Below, one piece after another: positions 8,396-18,080 of a stretch of DNA of 49,784 nucleotides. A program made the translations under genes and the position numbers. This stretch comes from RQOF01 sp964461135 (GTDB taxonomy: Bacteria > Calditrichota > Calditrichia > RBG-13-44-9). The notes below the pieces were generated by a model. The model searched no databases, was not told the origin of the DNA, and saw only the letters and a list, made by a program, of their open reading frames with translations. The stretch is from NCBI GenBank assembly GCA_964461135.1, contig CAYWTB010000028.1, positions 1-49,784 on the forward strand, given 5' to 3'. Within the stretch, counting starts at the first letter, position 1, and every line of letters starts with the position of its first letter.

Positions 8396-8825
8396 ATATG
8401 AAAAAACAAAAGAAAAATGAAAAATATAAAGATGGAATACAATCCGGGAAAGTAAATCTATTTTAATATTCTCATATAACGATAAATCCATTTGGTAAAA
8501 TATGAGATTATTACCCATCAATAAATTCCTCCTAGCCCCCATTAAAAAAGGGGCGAATGTTAGATTTTATTTATAGTCCGATATAAGACCTCAACAATCT
8601 CATTCACGTTATTGCACCTTTTTGAAAGAAAGAATACTACCGGAAACGTGACAGGCAATTCAAAATTATTCAAATTTAATTCGATATCAATTAATTCAAA
8701 CCGTTTTCCGGATTAAAGGGAATAATCAGGTAAGACAATTCCGAATGAATTTAATATGAGGGAAATTAAACCGGTGTATTGAATTTTTTGCCAGGGGAAT
8801 CTCCGGCAAAGGAGGAGTCTGAAGG

Positions 8826-9031
8826 CTAGTCACTTTCCTGATAGTATTCCTCACATTCATTTTCTCTTCCCAGGATGACCCGTTTGCCCTTCACGGAGCC
8901 CCGGGAAACCGTTACCACCGTACACTGGCTTTCCTCACCTTGACATACAACCACTTCTCACCGGATGAGTACGGTTCGAAAATGTAGTGATCACGTTTCC
9001 GTTCAGACAGCAGAATGTGCGGGGAGCTCAT
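8826..9031 (-). pseudogene. Possible frameshifted small gene downstream of the M48 protease
   Basis: Nine bases after the protease stop, an ATG at 9031 opens a 39-codon frame (MSSPHILLSERKRDHYIFEP then SSGEKWLYVK) that stops at 8912. In the next frame a protein-like stretch continues from about 8955 to a TAG at 8826: CTVVTVSRGSVKGKRVILG then RENECEEYY. Joined by a single-base shift near 8950 they would make a charged protein of roughly 68 residues. Both halves share the same composition and follow an operon closely, so a sequencing or real frameshift is plausible. The family is unknown. The first frame alone could also be a genuine 39-residue peptide. Confidence 0.35.
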
Positions 9032-9040
9032 ATTACAGCA

Positions 9041-10309
9041 CTAAGTCTTGGGCGGTGTTTGGGTACTCAAGGCAGCAGCAGCCACTAGCAATTCCGCTGA
9101 TACATTATGCTCTCGTCCGCAGTGCGGACAGCGAACTTTTTCCTTGATAAATTGTGGAGGGACTTTCAGTTTCACACCGCAGGCACAGGTTAGAATTCCG
9201 TAACCATTATTTTTGTGCAGTATATCCTTGATATCCCGCAGGTTTTTCTGCGGATCATGTTTTGCCGTTTCAGCCGCAGCAGAACGTACTCCCTGTTCCT
9301 TCACCCCCTGCAACATGCCGGGTGTAAGCAACACGGAATTATTTACTTTCTTAAAGGCGTTTTCGTAGGCAACCAGAGAGGATGATTTTGCCATGCCGCG
9401 CAGGATCCTGATTCGTTCAGCCGTAGGCGGATGGGTACTGAATAAACCGGATGTTCCTTCCCAGGACGCCATGGGGTTGACGATGAACATGGGAGCCAGC
9501 GTGCGGCTTTTGGAAAAATTCTTGCTCTGGTTGTCGGATATTTTTTCCAGGGCGGAGGCCAGTCCTTCCGGGTAGCGGGTAAACTGGGCGGAGCTGGCGT
9601 CTGCCAGGTATTCCCGTTTACGGGAAGCTGCAAAATAAAGGATCTGGGCCAGCAGTGGTGCCAGAATAGCCAGAACAATGCTGATAATTAAAACGATAAT
9701 CGCCAACTGCCCGCCTCCCTGTGAGGAAGACCTTCGCCGGCCGCCGCTAATACTGCTGAACCACAGGCCGCGCACAAACAGATCCGCCAGAATCACTACG
9801 GCACCAAGGGTCACTCCGGCCAGGGTCATGAAGAGTGTGTCGCGGTTATAGATATGCCCCAGTTCATGGGCAACTACACCCTGCAGCTCATCGCGGTTCA
9901 GTTTCGAGACCAGGCCGGTGGTTACCGCTATAGCCGCCCTTTCCGGGTTCAGGCCTACCGCAAAAGCATTGGGCACATGCGAATCGATTATATAGATGCG
10001 GGGCATGGCCGGCAAGCCGGAAGCAATTTTCATCTCTTCCACGATATTGTAAAGTTGCGGAGCATCATCCCGCTGGACTTCCCGCGCACCGGCGGTTGCC
10101 AGCAGGATCTTTTCCCCGCTGGAAAAGCTTATCAGCAGCATAACTATCCATATCACCATAGCGATCAGGATGCCCCAGAAAATTCCCTGCGATGGATCAT
10201 GAGGAAAGAAAAAATAGCCCACGACAGCTCCCAGAGCGGCTAAAACACTGCCCATTACAAAAACCAGCCCCATGGACTTCCGGCGATTGGCGGCAATTAT
10301 TTCCCACAT
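9041..10309 (-). CDS. M48 family membrane metalloprotease (HtpX-like) with C-terminal zinc ribbon
   Basis: A 422-residue integral-membrane zinc protease. Two membrane segments lie at about 14-35 and 43-62. The catalytic HELGH motif is His148-Glu149-x-x-His152, the third ligand is probably Glu233 (KREYLADASS), and another pair of hydrophobic segments lies near 160-180 and 202-226. HtpX-type enzymes degrade damaged membrane proteins with the active site facing the cytoplasm. Unlike E. coli HtpX (about 293 residues), this protein has a C-terminal extension ending in a zinc ribbon with Cys375, Cys377, Cys394 and Cys397. It is third in an operon after a double zinc-ribbon protein and LemA; an AGAGGT site precedes the ATG. 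The LemA-M48 pairing recurs in many bacteria, which supports a shared envelope quality-control role. Confidence 0.9.
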   Translation of the reverse strand: MWEIIAANRRKSMGLVFVMGSVLAALGAVVGYFFFPHDPSQGIFWGILIAMVIWIVMLLISFSSGEKILLATAGAREVQRDDAPQLYNIVEEMKIASGLPAMPRIYIIDSHVPNAFAVGLNPERAAIAVTTGLVSKLNRDELQGVVAHELGHIYNRDTLFMTLAGVTLGAVVILADLFVRGLWFSSISGGRRRSSSQGGGQLAIIVLIISIVLAILAPLLAQILYFAASRKREYLADASSAQFTRYPEGLASALEKISDNQSKNFSKSRTLAPMFIVNPMASWEGTSGLFSTHPPTAERIRILRGMAKSSSLVAYENAFKKVNNSVLLTPGMLQGVKEQGVRSAAAETAKHDPQKNLRDIKDILHKNNGYGILTCACGVKLKVPPQFIKEKVRCPHCGREHNVSAELLVAAAALSTQTPPKT

Positions 10310-10352
10310 GGTGTGTACCTCTGCCCTGAATAGCTATACTGATTCAACGGTA

Positions 10353-10907
10353 TCAGTTAAATTTGACCTGCGGAGCTTCCCTTTCGCCCGGAGTTTCGAT
10401 TTCAAAAAAATCCTCCTGCTTGAATCCGAACATACCGGCCATCGTATTGGTGGGGAAACTTTCAATCCTGGTATTATACTTTTGAACCGCGTCATTATAA
10501 AACTGCCGGGCAAAACCCACCTTGTTTTCAGTGGAGGTCAGTTCTTCCTGCAGGGCCAGGAAATTCTGATTGGCTTTCAGGTCGGGATAATTTTCCACCA
10601 CCAGCATGAAGCGGCTCAGAGCATTATTCAGCTGCCCCTCTGCTTTGCCCTGCTCTGCAGCCCCTTGCGCCTGAACTGCCTGGCTGCGAGCCCGGGTAAT
10701 GGAATCAAATGTTTCCCGTTCGTGCTTCATATATCCCTTGGCAGTCTCCACTAGATTGGGAATCAGATCATGACGCCGCTTCAACTGTACATCAATCTGG
10801 GCCCAGGCGTTTTTCACCTGGTATCTGGACCTGACCAGCCCGTTATACATGCCCACTATCCATACCATGATAATTATCAGGATGGCAAGAGGAATTAAAA
10901 TGATCAT
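10353..10907 (-). CDS. lemA: LemA family protein
   Basis: A 184-residue LemA-family protein. The start at 10907 is chosen because AAGGAG lies 8 nt upstream and the protein then opens with a single N-terminal membrane segment (MIILIPLAILIIIMVWIVG). The body is the helical LemA domain, with the hallmark text YNGLVRSRYQVKNAWAQIDV, RRHDLIPNLVETAKGY and FMLVVENYPDLKANQNF. LemA proteins are membrane-anchored helical bundles of unclear biochemical function, frequently next to HtpX-type proteases. Here it begins 1 nt after the zinc-ribbon gene and is followed 43 nt later by the M48 protease, so the three are cotranscribed. The frame is intact and the length normal. Confidence 0.92.
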   Translation of the reverse strand: MIILIPLAILIIIMVWIVGMYNGLVRSRYQVKNAWAQIDVQLKRRHDLIPNLVETAKGYMKHERETFDSITRARSQAVQAQGAAEQGKAEGQLNNALSRFMLVVENYPDLKANQNFLALQEELTSTENKVGFARQFYNDAVQKYNTRIESFPTNTMAGMFGFKQEDFFEIETPGEREAPQVKFN

Positions 10908-10908
10908 A

Positions 10909-11301
10909 TCAATTCTCCTTCGTATCGGTTTTCCGGGAAAAGAGTTCACCAAAAAAAGTGCGAATATGCTTCAAAGATCCTGAATATCCGGCTGATTCCG
11001 CAATTTTCTTTATCTCGCCGCTGTCCAGCCATATACCGCCGTCCCGCGGACAAATATCAACCTCCACGGAGGTGTGAGGAAACGAACCCTTCATCATCTT
11101 CTTATGACAACACGGACAACGGCGGCGGCCCCGGCTGTAACCGGATAAATCAGACAGATCTATCGAACCATCGGTTTTATCCAGCAGCAATTCCAGCTCC
11201 CCCTGGTCCAGCCAGATGCCTTCACAGGAGTGGCAGTAATCAATTTCCACCTGCTTGTACTCCATGATCAGCATGGGTGTTTTACATACCGGACAATCCA
11301 T
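10909..11301 (-). CDS. Double TFIIB-type zinc-ribbon protein
   Basis: A 130-residue soluble protein made of two zf-TFIIB repeats. Repeat 1 has Cys3/Cys6 and Cys23/Cys26 followed by GIWLDQGELELLL; repeat 2 has Cys62/Cys65 and then Cys84-Pro-Arg-Asp87 followed by GIWLDSGEIKKI. In repeat 2 the last expected cysteine is Asp, so its metal site is either Asp-completed or lost. Proteins of this type are small, of unknown function, and often sit beside membrane protease or LemA genes. It is the first gene of the LemA-M48 operon, and the protease carries its own zinc ribbon, hinting that the ribbons serve a common recognition role. An AGGAG element lies only 1 nt before the ATG, which is unusually close. 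Confidence 0.85.
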   Translation of the reverse strand: MDCPVCKTPMLIMEYKQVEIDYCHSCEGIWLDQGELELLLDKTDGSIDLSDLSGYSRGRRRCPCCHKKMMKGSFPHTSVEVDICPRDGGIWLDSGEIKKIAESAGYSGSLKHIRTFFGELFSRKTDTKEN

Positions 11302-11658
11302 TCATTCTCCTGAAAATTCAGGTTTTCTGTTAAAATAATGCCTCAATATAGAATCAAAATTGTTAAACTAAAAGCAAAAGCTGGAAATTTAACCTCCTGG
11401 AGAGAGGAATTTTTTAATTTTAGTGATATTGATTAAAAATTCGGAATCATGCAGATTAAAAGCTTGAGATACCCGGATGATATCATCGGGTTACTGATTG
11501 GCCGTTGCTTTGGAGGGTGCAGGGGCATGTTCAAAAAAGACAGTAAAGGAGGTTTTTTACTGAAAACCCCGGGAAAATCTGAAAACATAACAAATCCGGC
11601 AAACCATCCTATCGTTTGGAAAAAGGTCAGAGGTAATAAAACCACAGTTCCGGATTTA
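11302..11658. other. Intergenic stretch, no credible gene
   Basis: Upstream of the zinc-ribbon/LemA/M48 operon. Open frames of 83-101 codons cross it on both strands, but none has a ribosome site, family features or normal composition. A GATGATATCATC palindrome lies near 11475. The operon promoter should lie at its left edge; I could not identify it. Confidence 0.45.
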
Positions 11659-11808
11659 TCACAAATGAAAATCCACAGCCGCATTAATTCTGGTCTGTTC
11701 TCTGTATTCCGCTGTAAAGAGATGACTGTCCAGAATTTCCAGCCTGGTGGTTAAATGTTTTAATTCCTCTTGGATCCCCGCCCCCAGGAAGGTTGCGTTG
11801 TGTTCCAT
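11659..11808 (-). CDS. Possible 49-residue protein, unknown
   Basis: An ATG-to-TGA frame of 49 codons reads like real protein: MEHNATFLGAGIQEELKHLT then TRLEILDSHLFTAEYREQTR, mostly amphipathic helix with balanced charge. It lies directly downstream of the broken peroxiredoxin gene in the same frame, separated by a stop. It does not resemble the expected peroxiredoxin C-terminus, so it may be the tail of a second gene brought in by a deletion. No convincing ribosome site was seen and I recognise no family. Confidence 0.25.
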   Translation of the reverse strand: MEHNATFLGAGIQEELKHLTTRLEILDSHLFTAEYREQTRINAAVDFHL

Positions 11809-11832
11809 GGTTCCAATATAACAACTACTATT

Positions 11833-12185
11833 TTAAATGTTGCGGTCAGCCATTTCCAATTCATGCAGCATCCTTTTTTCAGTGTCACATAGAAACATCC
11901 AGCCTGAACCCAGCGCATTACGGACCTCAAGGCATTAAGCCGGTCATCCACCGATACCGCGATCTATGAGCAGTAATTGACCCGAAGTTCAGCTTGCAGA
12001 AAATTCACATAATTCGTCAACTGACGATGGTCTTTCGGGCAGAAATAGCCCCGGTAAAATATGAGGGCCGCGGGCATCTTTCCCACCAGTGTGGATAGCT
12101 GCTGTTCCCGCCCGGTGTAATCAGGCAGTGTAAAATTGGGATACTTTTTTCCCGGTTTCAGATCGGATCTCATCGGATAATCCAT
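11833..12185 (-). pseudogene. Peroxiredoxin / redoxin (AhpC-TSA-like) pseudogene
   Basis: The N-terminal 73 codons read MRSDLKPGKKYPNFTLPDYT then GREQQLSTLVGKMPAALIFYRGYFCPKDHRQLTNYV in the pattern of thioredoxin-fold peroxide reductases; FCPKD holds the peroxidatic-type cysteine. A TAG stop follows RVNYCS, after which the same frame continues IAVSVDDRLNALR. A frameshift then moves the similarity to another frame, GSGWMFLCDTEKRMLHELEM, which ends at a TAA. The C-terminal third of the family (about 60-70 residues) is absent. The gene is therefore dead by nonsense, frameshift and truncation. It would have reduced peroxides in the cytoplasm. Confidence 0.8.
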
Positions 12186-12926
12186 TTATAACTTTCCTTT
12201 CCCCCTTATGAAAAAATTGGCCGTCTTACTATTATTAATTTAAATGGCAAGTTTTTTATACCCCGATTTCTTTTTGCAAGGAGATTAGAACTACTTGCAT
12301 AATTATACGACAAGACAAAAATGAACAATTTATGAATTTCGGGAAGGATATAACCTGATCTATTCATCGATAACACAGATTATATTCACACTTATATCTT
12401 AAAACCAGTTTCGTTTACTAAGTACTTTCTTTCATAAATCAAGTAACGTGTTAATATTAGACAGGATAAACAGGATGAGCAAGATAGAATTTCATCAGGT
12501 TCATCTGATTGTATTGCAGAATATGTATAGTTTCATATAACGGTTGGACCGTCTTTTCAAAAGTGCTTATTACCGTGTGTATACTGAAACCAGCAAATAA
12601 TAAACAACCATTTTTGCAGTTCAGGGTGCAGAACTGAGCTGTTGGTTTAAAAAAATTTAGTGTTATTTACAGGATTAAAATTATTATTGGATCCTGTCAC
12701 ATGGTGATGCCTATGGCATTAATCCTGTCAAAAATATATATTACCGTATTTATGATTTGCTGTATTTAGTACCCTGGATTCGACTAAAATTTTAAAAAAA
12801 CTCCAATATTCTTTATTCAATCAATTGTTATTTATGTATCTCCTTGCACTCTGTGTAATAATTGGTGAATTACTCAGAATAATAAAACAGTTAAGAGAAG
12901 GGATTTTTTTCGGGAAAAGATTAGCC
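12186..12926. other. AT-rich intergenic stretch with short repeats
   Basis: About 740 bp without a credible gene. It contains ACAGGAT words in both orientations (near 12462, 12469, 12669, 12692 and 12721), a type of short intergenic repeat common in uncultured-lineage genomes, and a CAGTTC/GAACTG hairpin at 12617-12636. I see no protein remnant. Confidence 0.45.
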
Positions 12927-13991
12927 CTATTCGCATAAACTGAATATGTTTGTCAGATCGCCCTCCTCCAGAATCTTCCTGCGGGGTTTTCCCTGGTCAT
13001 CCGGCCAGCGTACCAGGCGGATTTTCCCGCTTTCTATTTCGATGCCGGTAATGTCCCCGTCCGAAAACGAGCAGCAACCGGTATTAAAATAGCACGGTTT
13101 CTTATCCGCGGGAATATCCAGCATCACACCGTTGAATTCAGCCAGCATTTCATTCAACCGGATACTTTTTTCATTTATCGCCGCATCCAGCTCTCCTTTC
13201 CGCCGGGGAGCCGGCTCTTCCGAAAGTTTTTGCTTCAACAGTTCTATTTCCCTTTTTAATCTGGCTTCATATGACACAGAGGAAAATACCGGATGATGAG
13301 TATGTCCTGTTATCAGCAGGAGGCGATTCTGCTCACTGGCCCAGGCATGCATGGCCAGTTCCTGTCTTAAGCGCAGTTTAAAATCGCGGGAAGGCGTGGT
13401 CGATTTGATCCCGGTCAAACGTTGGAAAGGCCGCCACAGGTAGCGCACCGCCAGCCGGCTGAGCCCGGCGTAACGATCAGACTCCAGGGTACCCTGGTGC
13501 CCGTGAACCAGTAACAGTTCACCGATTTTTCTCCCCCCGTCAGATACCATGAATTGCAATCCCTCCGGAACAATCGCCTCTTCCGATGGTCTGGCGATAT
13601 ATGACTTCAGAAATTTGTTCACCCGGCTCTGATACTGCCATTCATCATCATGATTTCCCCACAGCCGGTAATAGCGGTTAGCAAGGGCAAATTGCTGTTC
13701 CAGTAACAAAGTGTCGTGATAAGCGCTTATGGTGCTGGCCGGCCGGCACTCCCACAGCTCTTCCACATCTCCCAGCAAACAGAGGGTAAATCCGGTTTCC
13801 AGATAATGGGCCAGCGCCGCATGATACGCGGCTTTACAGGGCTTAAAATCATCCGCCCCGTCATTCTGCCCGCGATGGTGATCGGAAAACAGGACCATTT
13901 TCAGATCCCGGATCTCAAGCGCAGGAAAGTGTTTGACCTTCTCCCTGGCTTTCTGCAGACCGCTGTTAATATGTTCTTCGTATGAAGGCAT
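12927..13991 (-). CDS. Calcineurin-like metallophosphoesterase
   Basis: A 354-residue cytoplasmic phosphoesterase. The two-metal motifs appear in order: FSDHHRGQND (D-x-H), LLGDVEELWE (GD), RLWGNHDDEW (GNHD), VHGHQGT and TGHTHHPVF (GHxH). The spacing fits the calcineurin-like fold, here with a helical insert around residues 180-290 rich in Glu and Lys. Relatives hydrolyse phosphodiesters such as UDP-diacylglucosamine or nucleotides, but nothing here fixes the substrate. No signal peptide or membrane segment is present. It stands alone, between the AT-rich gap and the terminator of the large surface protein. The ribosome site is weak; the frame is intact. Confidence 0.85.
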   Translation of the reverse strand: MPSYEEHINSGLQKAREKVKHFPALEIRDLKMVLFSDHHRGQNDGADDFKPCKAAYHAALAHYLETGFTLCLLGDVEELWECRPASTISAYHDTLLLEQQFALANRYYRLWGNHDDEWQYQSRVNKFLKSYIARPSEEAIVPEGLQFMVSDGGRKIGELLLVHGHQGTLESDRYAGLSRLAVRYLWRPFQRLTGIKSTTPSRDFKLRLRQELAMHAWASEQNRLLLITGHTHHPVFSSVSYEARLKREIELLKQKLSEEPAPRRKGELDAAINEKSIRLNEMLAEFNGVMLDIPADKKPCYFNTGCCSFSDGDITGIEIESGKIRLVRWPDDQGKPRRKILEEGDLTNIFSLCE

Positions 13992-14099
13992 CGACTTGAT
14001 ATTTGTTTAAATAGTTTCTTAAAATAAATCAGGGGATGTGAAAATTGCAAGAGAATATGAGAGTAAAAGAAAAAATATGTTTTTGGAAATATAGAAAAT

Positions 14100-14129
14100 C
14101 CTCCCGAAGGTATTAGAACCTTCGGGAGG
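14100..14129 (-). terminator. Strong intrinsic terminator of the large surface-protein gene
   Basis: CCTCCCGAAGG and CCTTCGGGAGG form a perfect 11-bp GC-rich stem around an 8-nt loop, 12 nt past the stop at 14142. On the minus strand the stem is followed by ATTTTCTATATTT, a moderately U-rich tail. Confidence 0.85.
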
Positions 14130-14141
14130 AGTGAAATTAGA

Positions 14142-17100
14142 TCAGTGCAGCAGAATCATTTTTTTGGTACTTACAAAATCGCCAGCTTTCAGACGGTAAA
14201 TATAAATACCGGTACCCACGGCATTTCCATGTATATTCCTTCCGTCCCAGGTTATCTGGTGAACACCCGGATGTTTTTTCCCCAACCGGAAGGTTCGGAC
14301 CTGTTGTCCCAGAATATTATAAATGCTGATCTCCACCTCCTGAACCCGGGGAAGAGCATAGCGAATGGTTGTGGAAGGATTGAACGGATTGGGAAAGTTC
14401 TGCATCAACACAAACTCGTTGGGAATATTCACGCTCCCGGGATCTTCAATGGGAAGCACAAGGTCATTTTTGCCAAACATTAAGGCCAGCGGGGATCCAA
14501 ACAAAGGCCCGCCGGCACCGTTATTTCGGTAAGTAATTCCTTCCGTACCAAAATAGTTTTCAATTCCCACCAGGGCGTTATTACCGATGGCATCCGGGAG
14601 AGGATCTGTACTCTCCAAATTATTGTATTGATACTTAATATTGCCATTGGGATATAGTATAACTTGAAAGGTAATATAATCCGTGGCTGATCCCAGATCG
14701 TAAGCATGCCAGTAGGTGACCACAAAATGGGAATTATCTCCGCCGTAATACACGTGGGCATCCGGATGAGCGCTGTTATCAAGATTAAGATCCATGGCGC
14801 AGGCGGCCAGTAAATTGTTTGGTTCATCAACGTGCGGGATACTGGCATCATCCGCGGTGAAAGTATAACCATTCCTGAAAGTAAGATAGCCATTGGATCC
14901 TATGTAGAGGTCGGTATAAGTGCTGTCGAAGAAGGCGAAATTAAATCCGATAGATTGCGGCCCAAAGAAACCATTATTACCATCTCCGGAAGTCCAGTTT
15001 GTAATTTCGGTATGGCCTGAAGCAACAGGATCAATCCAGTCATAGGTTGGTTGTGTGGGCGACCCACTGGCGCCATTGGTTGAATTAGCAAAATAATAAC
15101 CACCAGTTCCATCCTCACCGCCACCGTAATGCGAAGTATATTGTGCATTGGTGGTATATTTAACTTTTCCATTTTTAGTATAACACAAGTGAACCTTACC
15201 CTGCGGGTCAGTGGCGATGTCGAAGACACGACCATCATCCCATACGTAGAAACCCTGATCTCCATCCACATACTTGCGCACCCATGTACCCGAAGCATTG
15301 GTTGCGTATCTCAGCTCGTTGCTCAGTGAATGGTAATAGAGTATATGAGGATTGCCCTCAGTGTCAACATCGATGCGATTGCCATAGCTCTGAAATTCTC
15401 CGCTGTCAATGAACGTTGTGTTCCATACACCGCCTGTTTTGACGGCGTACCGGGTGTCCTGCCGCGGATCTCCTCCACCACTTACATAACTGATATGAGG
15501 TCTGTTCAGGCTGTCTACCACAATATCGGTTACCATACCTTCCAGTTGAGCACCACTCCAATTCCCCTCCACCGCCACTGGCGCTTGCCACGTACCGGTA
15601 GGAGCGTCGGTAACATAACCAAGTCCCAAACCCAAACCTAAATCGTAGTACGAAAAATGGACATTACCTGCTTTGTCTGCCGCAATTGAAGCATAATCAT
15701 AGGCATAAATATTCGTGCCGACTCCGGACAAGCTCCAATTACCACTTTCATTCGTAAGGTATTTTAGCGGTGCAGACGAGGCCATTGACCCCGTCTCACA
15801 ATAACTAATGTGTAGTTTGTTATACGAGTCAATGTCCATTGAGAGGGGCCAGAATCCGACGGTGTTCTCAACCAGTATTTCGGCCGACTGCCATGAGCCA
15901 CCCATATTATTCGTATACTTGAGCTTAGCAGTAGTAGACCAGTCGTAATCGACATAGCTGATATGCACATTACCGGATGCGTCAACAACAATAGCAGAGC
16001 TCTGTATGTTCCCACTATTATCCAACATTTGAGTTTCCCATAAGCCACTGGCATTACTGGCATACATCAGATCTCCATCCCAGGAGTCGGTGAGATAGCT
16101 AATGTGCACCTTCCCAAAACTGTCTATAGAAATAGAGGGCGAACTGCCCTCGTCAACAGTCACCGAAATGAAATCACTCACTCTGGTTTTTAAATATACT
16201 GCGTTGTTTTCTGGTACACGGTCAATCTCATTGCCTGTAATACCTGCTCTGTTTCCTACAACACCGTCATTTGTTGTCTGAACTATAATTCGTATAACAG
16301 CACTGCTATCACTCGGAAGATTACCGATTGTCCAGGTAATGTAATTTCCCAAATGAGTGCATACTCCTAGATTACAATTGGCAGAGACAAAGTTGACGTT
16401 CGAAGATAGGGTATCCGTCATAACCACACCTGTGGCATTCATGGGCCCAAGATTCATTACATTAAACATGTAGGTAATATAATCTCCTGTTTTGACCGGA
16501 TCCGGGTTATCCGAGGCTGAGATTGCCAGATCTGCTCCCGGGGGACGTTTCCAAAGAAAAATATCGGATTGTGAAATTATGGATGGACTTGGATCCTGAT
16601 CATCATACCAGACAATTTTATCAGCAAAAACCCGGGGACCAAACTCGTCATCAGGTGCAGTGGAAATGGGGATGAGCGTTCCCCATAATTTATTATGGAA
16701 ACTGTACATATAAATGTCCCAATTGCCGTTCTGGTCATCTGCAAAAACCAGATTATTCCCCCAGATGTGGGGATCTGCCTGATTTGGTTTTACCGCCATA
16801 TTATGTTCCAGGATTGGTGAAAGTGGCCATTCCAGATGCAGCATGGCACCAGTATAATAATAATAATAGAACATGTAGATGTCCCAGTTGCCATTCCGGT
16901 TATCCTCCCAGAAGATTCTTCGCCCATAAATAGTTGGGTTTCTCTGTTCATTGGGATCATCACAGACTGTGACGATTTCTTGCCGATAAGCGTCGTACAG
17001 AAAAATATCCGCACCGGGGCCAGAGTAGGTTTGATAAGCAATCAAATGTTTATAAATACTTGGACTGAATTGAGGTCCCATATTGTCATCTGTAATTTGA

Positions 17101-17585
17101 ACAGGAAAAGTACCGGCTGCGATATCATACATAAATAAATTTCCACTAAATGTTCCCGCACTTTGATCAACATAAACCAGCGTATCCCCGTAAATATCTG
17201 GATAATACTGGTCTCCGGCATAATCAATTAATGGGTAATCCCCTAATCCGGGATAATTAAAATTATAGTTGTAGATGTCCCATTTTCCATTCCGGTGATC
17301 TGCCCAGACCACTCTGTTACCTGAAATACGAGGTCTTACTTTAGTACCTCCTACGGAAGTAATCTGTGTTTCTGTGCTGTCCGGAATGTTATATAAATAG
17401 ATATGATTCGTTCCACGTCGACTATCCACCCATACTATTCAATCTCCATCGATATCCGGGTCGATTTGAAGATATTGGGAATTGGTAATTGGGGTGATGG
17501 GGTTTTGAGCGACTAATGATGGTAGCAAGGTTAATGAAAAGAATAAAGTAAGACATAAAACCTGAAAGTGATTCTTTCTGTTCAT
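14142..17585 (-). CDS. Giant surface protein with type IX secretion signal, interrupted by one in-frame TGA
   Basis: The true start is the ATG at 17585: AGGAGG lies 6 nt upstream and it opens a signal peptide (MNRKNHFQVLCLTLFFSLTL). Codon 49 (17439-17441) is TGA in the text DIDGD-stop-IVWVDSRRG. Other propeller blades of the same protein read ISGNRVVWADHRNG there, so CGA (Arg) mutated to TGA is likely. Beyond it, 1,099 codons stay open, with a possible GTG restart at 17429. Order after the restart: six TolB-like propeller blades (about 30-285), a DUF11 domain (about 295-415), BNR-like HISYVDY repeats (about 420-770), a nidogen-like jelly-roll (about 790-1000), and a C-terminal sorting domain (NFPNPFNPSTTIRYALP, then GTGIYIYRLKAGDF). 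Intact, it would be exported and attached at the cell surface. It is either recently inactivated, read through, or a base error. Confidence 0.85.
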
Positions 17586-17590
17586 GGTAA

Positions 17591-17596
17591 TCCTCC
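17591..17596 (-). promoter_or_regulatory. Perfect Shine-Dalgarno that fixes the start of the surface-protein gene
   Basis: AGGAGG on the minus strand, 5-6 nt before the ATG at 17585. It shows that the signal-peptide ORF upstream of the TGA is the real 5-prime end of the large gene. Confidence 0.85.
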
Positions 17597-18080
17597 TTTT
17601 ACTGGACACATATTGTTTAATATAATAATACCCATTTTCAGTGTCCGGAAACTAAAACACCCGAGCATCTTAATATCAGTCAAAAATCATTAGACAGATA
17701 TTCCGCTATTTTTACTGCTGTAATAAAGACCTGGAGAGAAGGAGGTGTGATCTGCCGGCTCGTAAAATCCTGTTTCTATGGTAGAATGAGACCTTTCATA
17801 TTATTAGTGCCTATTTAATTATACAATAAATAATAAAGATTTTCAATACAAAAGAATGTGATGCACAACAAGTGAGAAAAACATATGATTTATCCTTTGA
17901 CGGTTTGAGGTATACTTGCAATATTGTCGGGATTACCAAACTGTTCCAATCCCCTGTAAACAGGTTTTGTTGCACAGAAGGCACGGAGATGTCGCACCGG
18001 TCATCAGGATTAATCTCCTGAAGTATATATTTTAAACCACTTGATGTAATCCCGGAACACTAAACGATATTCATAAACTT

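Larger units (their letters stand above)
7592..8825. other. Long AT-rich non-coding stretch with hairpin elements
   Basis: About 1.2 kb without a credible gene on either strand. It is clearly richer in A and T than the flanking genes. It contains a 164-bp imperfect inverted repeat (8189-8352), a perfect 10-bp hairpin (8370-8395) and a C4/G4 hairpin near 8533-8555. The part nearest the iorA-type gene presumably holds its promoter. I see no remnant of a recognisable protein here. Confidence 0.5.

Noticed and set aside
7592..8825. Hidden gene or RNA gene in the long gap
   Set aside because: No tRNA-like clover leaf, rRNA text or protein-like frame was found; only inverted repeats stand out, and these are reported separately.
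11433..11754. Open frames of 83 and 101 codons on both strands upstream of the zinc-ribbon operon
   Set aside because: They overlap one another on opposite strands, lack ribosome sites, and read as low-complexity text without a signal or domain.
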